This document shows, piece after piece, positions 21,783-34,334 of a stretch of 64,000 nt of DNA (positions within the stretch are counted from its first letter, which is position 1; each line of letters begins with the position of its first letter). Position numbers and translations under genes: made by a program. The notes under the pieces were generated by a model. That model saw only the letters and a program-made list of their open reading frames with translations. It ran no database searches and had not been told where the DNA came from. Source of the DNA: Klebsormidium nitens (taxonomy: Eukaryota; Streptophyta; Klebsormidiophyceae; Klebsormidiales; Klebsormidiaceae). The DNA is taken from contig DF237137.1 in assembly GCA_000708835.1 (NCBI GenBank), positions 1 to 64,000 on the forward strand. Direction: 5' to 3'.

Positions 21783-24700
21783 ATGGCTGGTGCCACCACG
21801 TTCTGCCCCTGTGGCAGCATTGTTCAGCTTGAATCCTTCTCATCGGCTAGGCCATCATCTCTGAGACAATCCAATGTTGCCCCCTTTGCGCACCGAATCT
21901 CTTGCACTCCTGCCTGCAAAACGCACCTACTCGAATCAATGAGCTTGTGTGGTTGCGGTCCAGTGTCGCAAAGACCTCTTGCGATGCAGAGTACCATTGG
22001 GGTGCTGCCGAAGAGAATAAGTCCTGTAAGAGCCCCCTGCAGTGCATTGGCGGACACGGCAGGAACGGTGGTGAAGGAGACTGCCAGCGCAGGTGACTGT
22101 CCCACTAAGCTATGTACTACGGTTGGAATCAGAGGATCAGACTTGGAAATCGATGGAAGCTTTGCTGCTCAGATCCAGCCCCATCTGCTCAGCGATCGCA
22201 GCATTACACCTGTGTGCTCTTGCTTGTTGATTGCTTACACCTCTTATTCTCTGCTAGAGCGTGCATTCCAAACCCTGTTTCGCTGATTAGATCTACCATC
22301 ACTGCCCTTCTTATCTGCTCTGACCACCAACGGTCACACACTTGATGCTTTACTTTGAATTATGCTTCAAGTAGGGCAGAGTGGCTCGGGTGCCTTCCTT
22401 CCAAAACCCCCTTAACATTCGGTTCTTCAGAGGTCCTGCGGATATGGCGGAGCGCGGAGGCTGTGTGCTTCGACGTCGACAGCACTGTGTGTGTTGATGA
22501 GGGGATCAATGAGCTGGCGGCGTTTTGTGGTGCCGGGGAGGCGGTCGCTGAGTGGACAAGAAAGTGAGACCACTGAGACCAACAGAATTTGGATATTGAT
22601 CAAAGCGCAACTGAAGAGTTATTGTGGTATCAAGATAGCTGTACATCACGATGTGGTGCGCACATCAATACTTGGTCCACCTAGCCCAGGCTAAGCTAAG
22701 CAGTAAACAAAGTCTTATGGATTTGACGTACCAGACCGTTGAATGAGATGGGGACTACTTTGATCTAGGCCGTCACACTTCCTGTTGAAACTTGCTGACA
22801 CGTTCGTCAGCAGCTGGTACCTTTGCAGGCTGCTGATAATTCGAGCAGCCAACGTAGCACCGAGTCTTCTCTGGTCACCTTCTTCTCGACCTTTCGAAAG
22901 TCACCAAAGTTTCAATGTGGACTGAACATCATTCTGATTGTTTCCAGGACTACGGGTGGTGGCGTGCCGTTTGAGCAGGCTTTAGCAGCCGGTTTGTGAA
23001 GGACACGAACTTATCGAACAAGACTGAAAATTACTAGAATGTTAAACAACGACTAGGATAATTCAAAGCTTATGAAAGATCATCCTTTTTTCCCCCAGGG
23101 CTATGGGTGGCGGGGTGCCGTTTGAGGAGGCCTTAGCCGCCCGGTTGAGCATCATCAAGCCATCCATGAAGGACGTAGCTACGTATCTGGCCGCTCACCC
23201 CCCCAGGTGACCAAAACGGGCTCCCCTGCCTCTTACTGATCTATGTGGAACCTTACGTGTCTCAGCGTGTCAAAACGAGTGCACTTAACTTTCCTCAAAA
23301 GCTAAGAGCAATTATTATTCTGCAGGTCGGGCCTTTCGCTCTTTGCAGAGACCAGAACGTCCATCTTTTGAGGTTGATTTGAGGTTGGGTCACATCGACG
23401 CATGTGGTCGAAGCAATCTAGTCAGCCTCCAGTTTATACAGAGAACTCGTTTGAAGATGGAACTCAAGAAACAGCAGGTAGTCGGGCATCCTTTTGCCCC
23501 TCTGCAATTTCGTCTTATCTTAATGGTATCACGATTGTCCACTTCAATGGTCGGAGGGGCGGAAGCTGAGGCAGGCGAATGTGGACTGTTTGCATTCTCA
23601 ACGGGATCGAAAGTCTCGTGGGTTAAGTTAACCCCACTCGACGGAAGCATAAGTTGCCAATAGCCCTATTTCTGTTTCCTGCTTTGCCTTGACGGGTGTC
23701 AGATTGCAAAGCAAGCCCGTTGCTAAGGCACCCTCCGCAACAGAGGAGGAGGAAGTTAACGACAATTGAAACGAGGAGAGTAAGACTCAAAAGAAGAGCC
23801 GTTATCGTTGCAGGTTAAGCCCAGGCATCGCAGACCTGGTCGGGACTTTGCAACAGAGAGGCGTGGCTGTGTATCTCGTGTCGGGGGGGTTCCGGCAAAT
23901 GATTGAGGTAACGGCAGATTCTGTTTCCACTTCGCAACAAAGAGGGCTTGCCGCTATCCGAAGCCTTTACATACCTTACTACCGGGCCTGGAATCTTTGC
24001 ATTGGAATAGCTGTGCGTAACGCCTTTTTTAGTCGGCGATGTCCATGGAACCGACATGTTCTGGGACGTTGTAGATCTACCGTGGGCTAAGCGATTCCCA
24101 TAGTCTGGGCAGGGTGACTCGTCTTCAATTTCCTGGTTCTAAATCTATCTCGACAATGTGCGCTGACTGATCTTGTTCTTGTGTTTATGTCTGATCCTGT
24201 CTCTCATCGGGGCTTCGTTCTTGGCCCGTGGGCTGAACGCATTTCGATGTTGTGGGCTTTTGTAGTCTTATCATGATCACTCCAGTCGTAAGCCTCCTAC
24301 CAGTCGTCGTGAGCTTTCTACAATGAGCCTCTTTACTTGGACAAGGTCTTCGATATTTGAGCACGATCACACAGTTGCACATCCGCCGACTAAGTCCAAG
24401 CAATAGTGCTTAGTGCTTCCAAGAATACATAATTCCAAAGATCAGTTCTTAACAGCTCTCAATCTTGCGGCGATAGGGTCATAAGACACGGCTCTTTTCT
24501 CTCCCGGGATCACTTTCAGAAGACGGCTCTGATTAAACTTTTCTTTCTGGGACTGAAGACAGCTTCGGTCGTGTAAAAGGAACCAGCATACGCTTCCGCT
24601 GGTCGGGAGTCCTTTTTATGATGACCGGAAAGCACAGAGTACAGTGTCTCAGCACGATCCACCCCTGAAAAGCAACTCAATCTCCTCTTTAGGGGGGCCA

Positions 24701-26386
24701 CGACCTTCTTCGACTCTGAATGTGCGAAGCGCGAGTCGCTGACCGATACTTTCAATTTTCATGTTCCCAATTTGGAAAAGCAACATTTGAGATAAGAATG
24801 CTCTCATTGATAGTCGTAATATCCGCAGCCTGTCGCCGCGTTTATGAGCCTACCCACAAATCGGATCTACCGAAGAGAATCAACGCATTGCTGGAGACTC
24901 CTCTTCCCGTACTCTTGTTGGTCATGCTTCTCTCGACTTGAACCGTGCGTGTCGCAATTATCGCAGCCCGTCGCCGAATTATTGAACATATCCACCGACC
25001 ACATTTACGCAAACCGGTTACTATTCACCGAGGACGGCGAGCACGCGGGATTCGACCCGGCCGAGTACACCGCGAGGAGCGGCGGGAAAGCGAAAGCGGT
25101 CGAAGAGATTAAGAAGGTCAGTTTGGTTTCTGTGTATCTCGTCTCAATAGCTGTTTCGCTATCCTCAGGATTCTGTTCCTCGGGTTTGTTATCCGTTCCG
25201 AAACCTCTCATCGATTCGCCGTCGTCAATTCTGCGACTACGCAGTCGAGTCGCTGCGCCCTGGTTTCTCACCGGTCATCTAAAATTGTGCTCCCTCTTCC
25301 TTGATCGATTCCTGTTGCTGTGAAGTTAACACGCTGCAAGGTCTTGATTGACATCCCTATCTTCGAGGCGATCATTTTCCGTCAAGAAGGAGCTTTCTGT
25401 TCTCGTTGTTCTGCTGCCCTGATTCCGAGGAACCTGACATTTCCCCGAAGCGTCAACTCATTGAATGTTGCTAAGCAGGTCTTTGTTGCAGTAGTCGTCT
25501 CTTTGTGGCCACGTGGTCGAGCGCAGTCGCCCTGTTTTAAAGCAAGGTGCTCCTCTTGGGGACCGATCTTCTGGTTGCCTTTGAAGCGTCTGCAAACCGA
25601 GGAATAAGAGTCTTTGATTTGCAGCCGTGCTCCCTAAAGTTGTGGCAGGCAGCCTTTTTATGTGTTAATGTAGATATTTTTGGTACTCACTTGGCGGTAT
25701 GCGCAACCAATTGAAGGCTGATCCAAATCGAGCGAGTAGGCCACGCTTTGATGCCATGGCAAATCCTTGGTCTCCCTTCGGCCTCATCAATAAAGGCTGG
25801 AAGCACTCAAGTCCCCATTCTCGCGAAGGAGTGCTGCCCGTCATCCTGTCTTCTTCAAGCACATCTGGTCTCTTATCTCGCCTCTAAGTTTGTGCGTTTG
25901 CAGAGGAATGGCTTCTCAACGGTGGTGGCGATAGGCGATGGCGCCACCGATCTGGAGGTAAGCTTGGTGTCGTGCTGCCAACGGGCAATTACTTTGTACC
26001 AGAGGTCTGAGCTTCCAACGAGCGGCCCGAGTGCAATCCTGCTCATGCGTAACCCCTGCTCATGGTGTAAGCTCGTCTCGGCCGCTTGTGCCATATGTAT
26101 GGTCCGTGTAGATTGCGCCCCCTTCTTATGATCAAAGTGCCCCACGATGGTTGCCACGTCAGCCTGCCATCTTTTGACCACTCAGGCGCAGCAGCTGACG
26201 GTCACGCTCCTTTTTCAATTGAGCTGAATGAATTCGGGTTGTTCCCTCCAGGCCCGGAGACCAGGGGGAGCCGATGCGTTCATCGGATATGGCGGAATAG
26301 TGGTCAGACCTACTGTTGCAGGAGCTGCGGATTGGTTCGTGAGGGACTTTCAATCACTTGTTCGATCACTCGTAGATCAGATTTAA
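21783..26386 (+). CDS. PSP: Phosphoserine phosphatase, plastid form
   Basis: Seven exons, 21783-22092, 22431-22563, 23099-23206, 23814-23907, 24967-25116, 25904-25957 and 26252-26386, join in phase to 327 residues. It catalyses the last step of the phosphorylated serine pathway: phosphoserine to serine plus phosphate, in the plastid. Residues 1-103 look like a transit peptide (Ser/Cys/Arg-rich). The HAD core has the nucleophile motif D118-V-D120-S-T in EAVCFDVDSTVCVDEGI, then FCGAG, AMGGGVPFEEALAARL, motif II in YLVSGGF (Ser207), Lys256 in SGGKAKAV, and GDGATDLE (276-283) for Mg2+. All are as in plant PSP. The start at 21783 was preferred because upstream there is only a TTG in frame. Introns 2, 4 and the end of exon 4 contain copies of nearby exon sequence. 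Confidence 0.95.
22941..22999 (+). repeat. Pseudo-exon copy of PSP exon 3 start
   Basis: TTTCCAG followed by GACTACGGGTGGTGGCGTGC and CGTTTGAGCAGGCTTTAGC closely copies the real acceptor and exon start at 23092-23150 (CCCCAG|GGCTATGGGTGGCGGGGTGC, CGTTTGAGGAGGCCTTAGC), 151 bases downstream. The AG acceptor is intact, but the frame reaches a TGA shortly after GGTTTG. Confidence 0.9.
23929..23960 (+). repeat. Copy of internal PSP exon-4 sequence just past its donor
   Basis: ACTTCGCAACAAAGAGGGCT is related to ACTTTGCAACAGAGAGGCGT in exon 4, 84 bases upstream. The copy lies in the intron about 20 bases after the donor. Confidence 0.5.
24825..24871 (+). repeat. Pseudo-exon copy of PSP exon 5 start
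   Basis: CGCAGCCTGTCGCCGCG starting at 24824 copies the acceptor and start of exon 5, CGCAGCCCGTCGCCGAA at 24962. By hand, 32 of 47 bases match without gaps at an offset of 138. Confidence 0.75.
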
Positions 26387-27473
26387 ACTGCGGCCCTGTG
26401 CACAGGGGTTGCGGTATGTTGGCGAACAAAAGTGCGCGAGGCAATTACCAAGGACGAGCATACTGTTGCATGCGCACGGACTTAAGGAGAACGGCAAATT
26501 TGAATGACGCCGGTTGTTTATGTAAAGGATATGAAGGTATTCAATGGATATATGTGGTCGCACCCGAAGACAAGGATTCAGCAATTGGTTTTCGATCAAT
26601 GCACGGCAGTTGTTTGGCCGGCCGCGTATGACTTTAAAACCGTGACTCAATCAAATGCAGGCATGCACTGCATCCACCCGAATGATCCGACAACAATGCC
26701 GCCATCATTGGCATATTTCTATGTAATCTTCTACGAGATCGATCGCGACCCCGCGTGCATATGAAGCATGCATCATATATACTGCATGCGCGGCCCTATG
26801 ATGCATGTGGATATATCCGACTATCGATGTTAGTATCACTGAAAATGGGATAGCTAGTTTTAAGCTTCATCGGGATTTTTTTGTGCTGTACGCATGTCCA
26901 CTGGACGTGCCAATACTATTTGAATCGTACCTGGGACCCTCAACGAGGTAGAATACCGTACGGTTGCATGCGCATGGTCAATGAGCATGCTTATGACAAA
27001 GTGGGTGACTACATTAACCAATGGTTTGTATCCTGTAATCCATGCTCACTGCAATGCCACGTTCAACAATCTCGTGGCGTTGCATGCACGCAAATTCAAA
27101 GGGAGAAAGCTGGTTAACTAAAATGAAGGACAAGACGTTGGTTGGAACCAGGCGCTGGTCCAACTATCTTCGAACCAATAGCAATTGCGTGAATAAGAAT
27201 CACGCTCCGGAGTTCGTGTCATTGAACACTTGCTATAGGCAGTTGTTTCCATTATACAAAACGGTTAGACGGCCCCTTACGAGCCTTACCCTCAAGGTAC
27301 TACACTCGAGGAAATTCCTACAACTAAATTAGTATATTGACCTTTCCCTGTCCTAGTTGGCCATTATAATCTACTGACCAGAAGAGCAAACAAGACTTTT
27401 CGGTATTTTACGTGAACGACTATATAGCGACCGCACCGTAACGCAGTGAGCAGTGGTTTGTGACTGTTCTATA
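26387..27473. other. Intergenic between convergent PSP and FkbM genes
   Basis: No exon is supported. It is dense in TGCATG/GCATGC words (for example near 26468, 26770, 26795, 26965 and 27080), like islands near 2300, 16200 and 37300. ORFs here are short and frame-random. Confidence 0.4.
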
Positions 27474-30464
27474 CTAGCTTTTCAAGTACAGGTTGATGTT
27501 ACCAAAGGAGTCAAGCAGCTCGGATGGACTGGTTTTCATTAACAGACCGTCGTCCGGCTTTATAATGAACAAATCCTTGAATCTGCTTTGCAAGGCTTCA
27601 TAAAATCGTTCAGAGTCGACCCCATTCGCCCTGTCTCGTTGTATATTAATCTACAAAAGGGAGAGGGACGAAGTTCGTAAGGATTGAGAATGAGCATTGA
27701 GGAGGTTTTGCAAGCTTCAAACGGTGGCCTTGACGTTTTTTATGGTGAACACTTGAACACTCGGTTGACGGTCGTCCTGGGCTTGCTTTCAGTAGCAACC
27801 GCTTGATAGCGTCTTGTTAAATCCATGTCAAGACTCCAAGAAGTAAGCGCGTAAGTAAGTCACTCTTTATCGTTTACTATCGACCAGATCGAGCGGACTT
27901 CCTTGCTACTTGAGCAGAAACTCTGCTTAATCATGATTTTCTCGACAGCGTCCCAAGCAAGTGAATCTGATAACCAGCAAAGACATCTTTTCTTGCACAC
28001 AAACGAGAAAGACACCAGGGACAGGAAGAAGCGCAGGAAAGAGAGAGCCAGAGTCTTGGCTCTAAAATAAGGCTAGAAAGAAATACCAAGGAAGGAACGC
28101 TAACGAAGCAAGACACCACCCTAGGCTGCCGCAGGGCATTCCATTTGCCACGAAGCACGGGGCTCACCTCTAAGAGAAGCTCCACTTTGGGGTTCTCCAG
28201 CAGCGTCTTCTGCATCCCCTCCCATACCTGCCACTCGTGGCCTTCCACGTCAATCTTGATCACATCTACATGGTCCCAGCCTTCTTTTCGGAGCAGTGTA
28301 TCCAATGTCGTGTATTCCACTGGAACAGCACCCCCCCCTGCTTCCTGCAGAACCCTGTTCCCGGGGCTCCACGTCATCTCGTTCTCCACAAAGACCTGCT
28401 TTTTGTCTTCACTCCCTACGGCCTTGTTCACTACTTGGACTTGTGGATGATCCTGCATCAAGACACAGACTTGTGGATCTAGCTTCTTAAGGTGTGGACA
28501 AGACTACCAAGGAGCTGCTATGGTCGGTGAGATTCAGATCATTCCGTGTGACATCTGAGCTCCAGACGGCTTACAAGATGAGAGGACCGCTTGGCGACTC
28601 TAGGTCAAACATACCGGAACGGCTTATTACCAGATCCACAAAGATCAGTCATCATATCTGATGAGCGGACGGCGGAAGTGACACAACCAGAGTGCGCCGT
28701 TTTTTGGCATTCACATTCAGGCCTTTTGTGCATTGGGCCTCTGAAGGTACAGGCCAATGGCTCAAATCTTTGTAAGGTAATTCCCACTGGCGGACTTGCG
28801 TCAAGTCATGGAACCCAAGGTGGCCAAGCAAGCTCCAACCTTCAGCTGAAAAGTACGTGCCAAGACGGACGCGCTTGGCGGCCAATTGTGGAGACAAGTG
28901 AAGGAAGGTGATGTGCAACCTTTGAAACCAGCAGAACTAGGGAACGACCGCACAATTTTTACTGAAGAGATAGATAAAGCCCTCGATGCTAGTCAAATAT
29001 GAAGGTCATACGAATAAGTGTAACAGCCAGTCCTTCTTTTCGGTCAACAGAGCTGCCTCAGGGTCCTAGAATCATTGGCTGAGACAAGTCTTGAAAGACA
29101 TCAGGCAATGCACCGTAAAGGCTGTTGCCCAGGCTGCATTGTTGGCAAATGCAGATCAATGCACCCTGTGCAGACCATCCCGTCTGCTTCAAATGAGTGG
29201 CACTTTTATAGACCGGTGGCATCTGACTTGTCATCAACAAGCGCGACAACCTACCTCCATCGAGCGAGCAAGTAGGTCGCTGAGCCGAGGGTTTGCTTCC
29301 ACTGCAAGGACCTTCCCAGCCTCCCCCACCGCATCTGCAAAGATGGCTGCATACCACCCCACGCACGCTCCTACATCCACCACCAGCTGTCCCGGGCGCA
29401 CGATTCTCTCAACACTCTCTGAGATCTTACTGTCCCACACAGTGCCCTGGCAGAGGTGCGGTGTCAACCCCCGGTCCCGAGAATCAAGATAGAAGTACTG
29501 TTGGAAGAAATCAACCCAACACATGATGATGCTTCCCCCCAGGTACAGGTTCATTGGCCGCTCTGCTCTCAGCGCCTTCACCTCCTGAGCCACCCCGTCG
29601 ATGACTTGCTCCAAGTTGCTCCGCCGGCCAATCTTTTCAGTCGCTGCCTGCATCAGGGGTAGGAACCCCTATTGTGTGCACTGAACGAGGTGAAAGTCAA
29701 TCTGTACATGCCGCATTGCTACTGTAACGGTTCCCTTCTTGTTGTCAACACTGCGTCAGGTGAACTTACACGGGGCCACCCAAAGTCACATCATGTAAGA
29801 GACAGGGGGCATGTGCCATGTCCGAGGATGGCAGAGCAAAGGGCCGCTGCGATGCAAATTTGTGATGCGCACTCAATGCATACTAACAGATCTGAGTTAA
29901 ACAAAGACAGCATTCAAAAGCTGTGTCGAATGAGCAGCGACTCTTGTTCATAATACTGGCCGCACGTGTCTGCATTCAATGAATGGTGCTTTGCGCTGAG
30001 TAATGGCAGCTTGAAAAGACAATGACAATCTTAATACGGAGTCCAAGAAAATGGCGACCAAAGAGAAAGACCATCTGCGCTACATTACCTGGGATGAATG
30101 TGCCTGCTTTGAAAGTGTCTGCTTGATGTGAGGCTTGGAGCAGCTTAGTGTGCAGACACAAATAGCATTTTCAGGGCCGCTGCGGCTCTCTCACCTTGGT
30201 CTCATTCTGAAAGCGAAGTAGCACCCCTTCAAGCTTGTCCACCTGCTCTGCAACTTTTGACAAGGCGTCTGACAGCTCCTCAACATGACCCGGGTTGGTA
30301 GACTCTGCCATCCGGATGTCAATCTGGCTTGTTACGCTGTAATCCTGGGAACTGAGTACAATCACCTGGAGGGCGCCGAAGATCAAAAGGGCGGTCACGA
30401 GGCAGTAAAGGAAGATGATAGAGAAGAGCCTGGTGCACTTGAGATCTCCACGTAGCAACCTCAT
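27474..30464 (-). CDS. FkbM-family SAM-dependent methyltransferase with N-terminal membrane anchor
   Basis: Exons 30464-30195, 29647-29255, 28452-28168 and 27650-27474, all in phase 0, give 374 residues. The start is the first ATG (MRLLRGDLK). A single membrane span lies at about 13-37 (LFSIIFLYCLVTALLIFGAL), then a coiled-coil-like stalk to about 120: a type II, probably Golgi or ER-lumenal, topology. The methyltransferase has motif I DVGACVGWYA (181-190), acidic loop VEANP (206-210), VVNKAVGSED, and the FkbM signature KIDVEGHE (287-294). The last exon gives INIQRDRANGVDSERFYEAL. Known of the family: O-methylation of sugars or small molecules; substrate here unknown. Between exons 2 and 3 the protein is a few residues shorter than usual, so a micro-exon may have been missed in the 800-bp intron. 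Confidence 0.85.
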
Positions 30465-32182
30465 GGCTGCCTTGCGAAACAAAGATCTATCAAACACGGG
30501 CCAACGGAGCCTCAATCCTCAGCAACGCTTGGGATCTACGCCAGCTACATGATTTAAGTCTCGCGCTCAACAAGTGAAGCGTTCTGCGAACGTCTGAACA
30601 CTTCAATCCGGAGATTATCTCCTTCTGTGGTGAACTGCGCATTGGTGAGCATCCCTGCTCAGGCCCAGCTGCAGCAGGGTGATGTCAATGACAACAGCCG
30701 AAAGACCTCGACCGTGTTTAAATATTGCCACTGCTAAATCTAAAGCTTGGGAAATTAGACCGCCGCCAAACTTTGTGGGAGGACAATCTCCAATCTGCAT
30801 GTCAGAGGACCAAGTTGAGTCCTGAGTCCTGACTCCTGACGTAACTCGCGACTTGCGCAAACCTCGGTGTGGCGGTCAATAAGAGCGAAGTTGCAGCTGC
30901 AATATGTACTCTTAGAAAACCTCAATATAGGTAGAGATATGGTAAGCTAAAAATCCGGAAACGGGGTAGAGTTAGCTTGGGGTTTGCCCATCCCACCCAA
31001 ATATAGAGACTCGAGTATAAGAAGGGTTTCGGTATACGGCATCAAAATAACCCTGCCGTCCCAGTTCGATGAATACCTATCCTATGAGAAGTACTTAGGT
31101 TTTAATCAGGACAGGAGCTTGCAAATTTGCAGCTTATCAATGCTCAAATCTACAAAGATAACCTATATATTCGGCATTACCCACCTATGTGCGCAGTTAG
31201 TACCTTAGTTACTCAAGGGCCGCCTGGCAGGCTCCGTAGCAAAGCACTTGCTCAACTGTCAGTGTCAGTGATCAGCACCGGTCTTTCTCGGTCCGTACAT
31301 TACCCGATCGGGTCGGGAATCGGGACTCCATTTCAATCCGACCGCAAAAGCAGCCGGTTTTACAGAAAGATCCGGTCGGATTCTACTAAGCCATGATCAT
31401 TTGCCTGGAGAGATTCAAATCCAAGTCGGTTTTGCGGCCGACCGACTAGTCCGGACTCCGGACTCCGCAGTCGGTCGGCTTCTCCTACATTGTCGGTCAC
31501 GTTTCGCTAGGACGTCCTGGAGTTTTCGACATAGGGTGTCAAATCGTGCGGCCCCCCGGCCCCCGCCAGCCGCTACCAAGGCCAACAGTTCACCGGGCCG
31601 GTCTGTTAAGATTTGTTTCACCCACGTACCACCCCAAGTATACCTATACCTACCACGGTTCCTTGGGCTTTGGGCCGACCGGACGCCCCTCGGTTGAATC
31701 AGCCGGATGACAAGTTCCATCCGGTGACGTTTGCCTGGTGTGACGGCATTGTCATGTTACGGCAACCGTCCTCCCGTACGTCACACAGTACAGCTGCGGC
31801 CTGCTGAAGCCCCAGTCCCCGGCCACCTGAGTGCAAAAACCCCTAACCCGGAGATTAACTGGACTGTTACTTACGTACCGGTGTACATGAGGCCCGCGTA
31901 GGTATCGAGGCGCGCTCTACACCCGCACCCGGTGACGCGGTCAGGCCTTGGAAGTTGGGTACACCTAAATACCGTATACGGTAATAGGCCGGTAGATCAA
32001 TTCTCCAGGCTGGAGCCTGGCGCGCACTTCATGGAATTTGAAACTGAAAGTACCGGTAGGTAGACGGTCAGGTTACCGTACGTCGAATCCAGCGCGCGCC
32101 GCTGACCATTGTACCAAATTTGTACCCAATCTTGAGTATAAAGTTTAATTTTGAACCTCAAACCCCCAGGGGCCAGGGCCAT

Positions 32183-32350
32183 AACTCTCAAGAAAGATAA
32201 TAGTAAGCCAAGATAATAGTAAGCTCCGACTAACACTAAAAACCCTAACCTTAAATGAAACACCCGCTCCGCACCCGTACCCACCCTAACCACCATACTA
32301 ACCCTACCCGTCACAGTACGGTTACCTTACTATTATTTTTCTTGAGTTTC
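32183..32350 (-). mobile_element. MITE-like element, copy 1
   Basis: About 168 bp bounded by inverted repeats: AACTCTCAAGAAAGATAATA plus GTAAG at the left, and the complementary CTTACTATTATTTTTCTTGA plus GTTTC at the right. GC-rich flanks (GGCCAGGGCCAT on the left, ATGCCAGGGCCC on the right) are also inverted and may belong to the element. The interior carries CCCTAACC and CCGCACCCGTACCCACCCTA words. It has no coding capacity. It is the reverse complement of the copy at 33494-33677, lacking a 16-base subterminal duplication at one end. Confidence 0.8.
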
Positions 32351-33493
32351 ATGCCAGGGCCCAGGACCCACAGTGCACACCAATCCCACCCTTCCCCCGG
32401 GGATGGACCCAAAATAGTAGCATGCTGCATGTGTGTACAAATCGATGCCCCTCCTCTGTGCGGGCATGTGCAGGCATGAACACGTAAATTCGGAATTGGC
32501 TGTCGAAACTCGATTCAAGTCCTGTGTTCAGTGCTGTGCAGTGTGCACGTACTTCTGACAGTCGGACTCTGGGGTGGAACGAGAAGAGCGTCATCTGCAT
32601 CATGCAATAATCTGCGCCCCCTGGGCCGTACATACCGGCGACTCGTGAGTCGTAAATTACTCGTAATCCTCTTTGGGCCCTGGGGGCCCCCATAGCCCAT
32701 TGCGCAACGCCGGGTATCACATCTTCTTTTCGACGAAGTACTCAATCTGCTATAGAGAGCTGTTGGGAGAGAAGCTTATTGTCGACTCACCGGGAATCTC
32801 GTGTCTTGCATCGCAGCCATTTGTCCCTTCGACTCCCTTCAAGCTCTCCTTTGACCAGGTTGGACCGCCTTACCATAAATTGAATTCTCAATCTTCAATG
32901 ATGATTGAGCATCATGATGAGGTTGCAAGCAAGCTCCTTTCATCAGAGCCGTCGATCATGATCGGACGGTTTCGATAGAGGTGACAGTGTACCGGTAGGG
33001 ACTTTGTAAAATTGTAGCCCGGTTGCCATTCGCATCCGGTTTCCAGTGTCCACGGCGGTAGTGCCGCCCCGGGCCTAGCTGGGAGGGCGGGTGTGGATAA
33101 CAGCGTACAAAACCCCTATATAATCTCAAGAACCTTTCCCAATCTCGGGACCGGCCGGCGGCGACACCTGTAGTATGTCCCGTACGACTCCGCCGGTCGC
33201 GGACAAAGGATCTAGGCCCTAGCTTTGCTTTAAATTTGCATCGAACGGCTCGGATCGTATTTCGAATTTCACCGGGTGGTCGCGAAAATTCCGCTGACAT
33301 TGTAAGAGGGGTTCTGCAATAGGAGAGGATCGAACCCCCGGCGGTTGCTTCCGCAAATCCGGAATGTTCTGAGATCCGGAACCTGAGATCAAGAAATTCA
33401 AGATTGTACGCTATTCAGATTTCTCCTCACAGCCCTTCCCGGCGAATCCGGCCAACTTCAAGCTTCGCGGCCGCGCACCGGCCCGGGCCAGAT

Positions 33494-33677
33494 GAAACTC
33501 AAGAAAAATAATAGTAAGCCCAGATAATAGTAAGGTAACCGCACTGTGACGGGTAGGGCTAGTAAGGTTGTTAGGGTGGGTACGGGTGCGGAGCGGGTGT
33601 TTCCTTGTAGGTTAGGGTTTTTAGTGTTAGTCGGAGCTTACTATTATCTTGGCTTACTATTATCTTTCTTGAGAGTT
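33494..33677 (+). mobile_element. MITE-like element, copy 2
   Basis: About 184 bp, inverted relative to copy 1 and nearly identical to it. The terminal repeats are about 40 bp: GAAACTCAAGAAAAATAATA then GTAAGCCCAGATAATAGTAAG at the left, matched by CTTACTATTATCTTGGCTTA then CTATTATCTTTCTTGAGAGTT at the right. Each end contains a doubled ATAATAGTAAG. A clear target-site duplication longer than 2-3 bases was not seen. Confidence 0.8.
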
Positions 33678-34334
33678 ATCCGGGCCAGGCTACTGAGTGT
33701 CGCGGCGACATCAGCCTGCACGGCGACGTTCGTCAGCCTGTTCCTCGAATTCCATATGCAACCGAAGTGGCACGACCCCTTTCACACTTCCGATTAGTCA
33801 AAGATTTCTCCATTTCGTTTTGTTTATTTTCACGTAAGCTTGTTTATAAATTACCCCCTGGATATTTCAAAACACCCTGTTTTGAAATCCACCACCCACT
33901 CAAACAAACGGTTGAGATTCGAGAAGTTAAACGGTTAAACCCCACTGAACTCTCGCTATGAAAATTGAAATGGTCTTCGAATTTAATACGTAAGATCTTA
34001 TGGTGAGAATAGACGCCCCTCCGTGTCTTCCTGATCCGACGAGTTCAACGCCCTTTTAATACTGAACCTACGTGAACTGGAGCAGAGAGTCACCTAGTCC
34101 TAGTTACGGTAGCTGAAGTCTTGATTGAGGAACACACTTACGAAGGTACTAGGTAGTGGCTGGCGCGGTCAAGGGAGGAAGTGGGGCTACAGCTCGGGAG
34201 GTAACAGCCTTGCATGAGCCAGAGCCGCATTGGGGCCGAGGATTTTTCACGATCTAAGGATAAAAGCCCCTTTCCTTGATCAAGCCGCTCTTTGTTGCTT
34301 CGTCCCCGGTGGCGGTGGAATTGAAGGCATCCCA

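Larger units (their letters stand above)
30465..34334. other. Long repeat-rich spacer between FkbM and uL3c
   Basis: No gene is supported in 3.9 kb. It holds two inverted copies of a MITE-like element and short direct repeats such as GAGTCCTGAGTCCTGACTCC near 30814 and CCGGACTCCGGACTCCG near 31450. The region 31260-33400 is rich in ACCGGT, GGTAC and CCGG words, unlike coding regions. ORFs at 31997-32314 (-) and 33546-33797 (+) encode the same peptide only because they lie on the two element copies. Confidence 0.6.

Noticed and set aside
28591-29366. Candidate extra exon of the FkbM gene in the 800-bp intron
   Set aside because: ORFs here (both strands) do not restore missing FkbM residues, and direct splicing of flanking phase-0 exons already gives a good protein.
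33300-33380. tRNA-like B box (GGTTCGATCC on the minus strand)
   Set aside because: No matching acceptor stem, D arm or A box could be found at the right distance.
31997-33797. Two ORFs (31997-32314 minus, 33546-33797 plus) encoding nearly the same hydrophobic peptide
   Set aside because: They coincide with the two inverted MITE copies; the shared peptide is a by-product of the repeat and has no start or family context.
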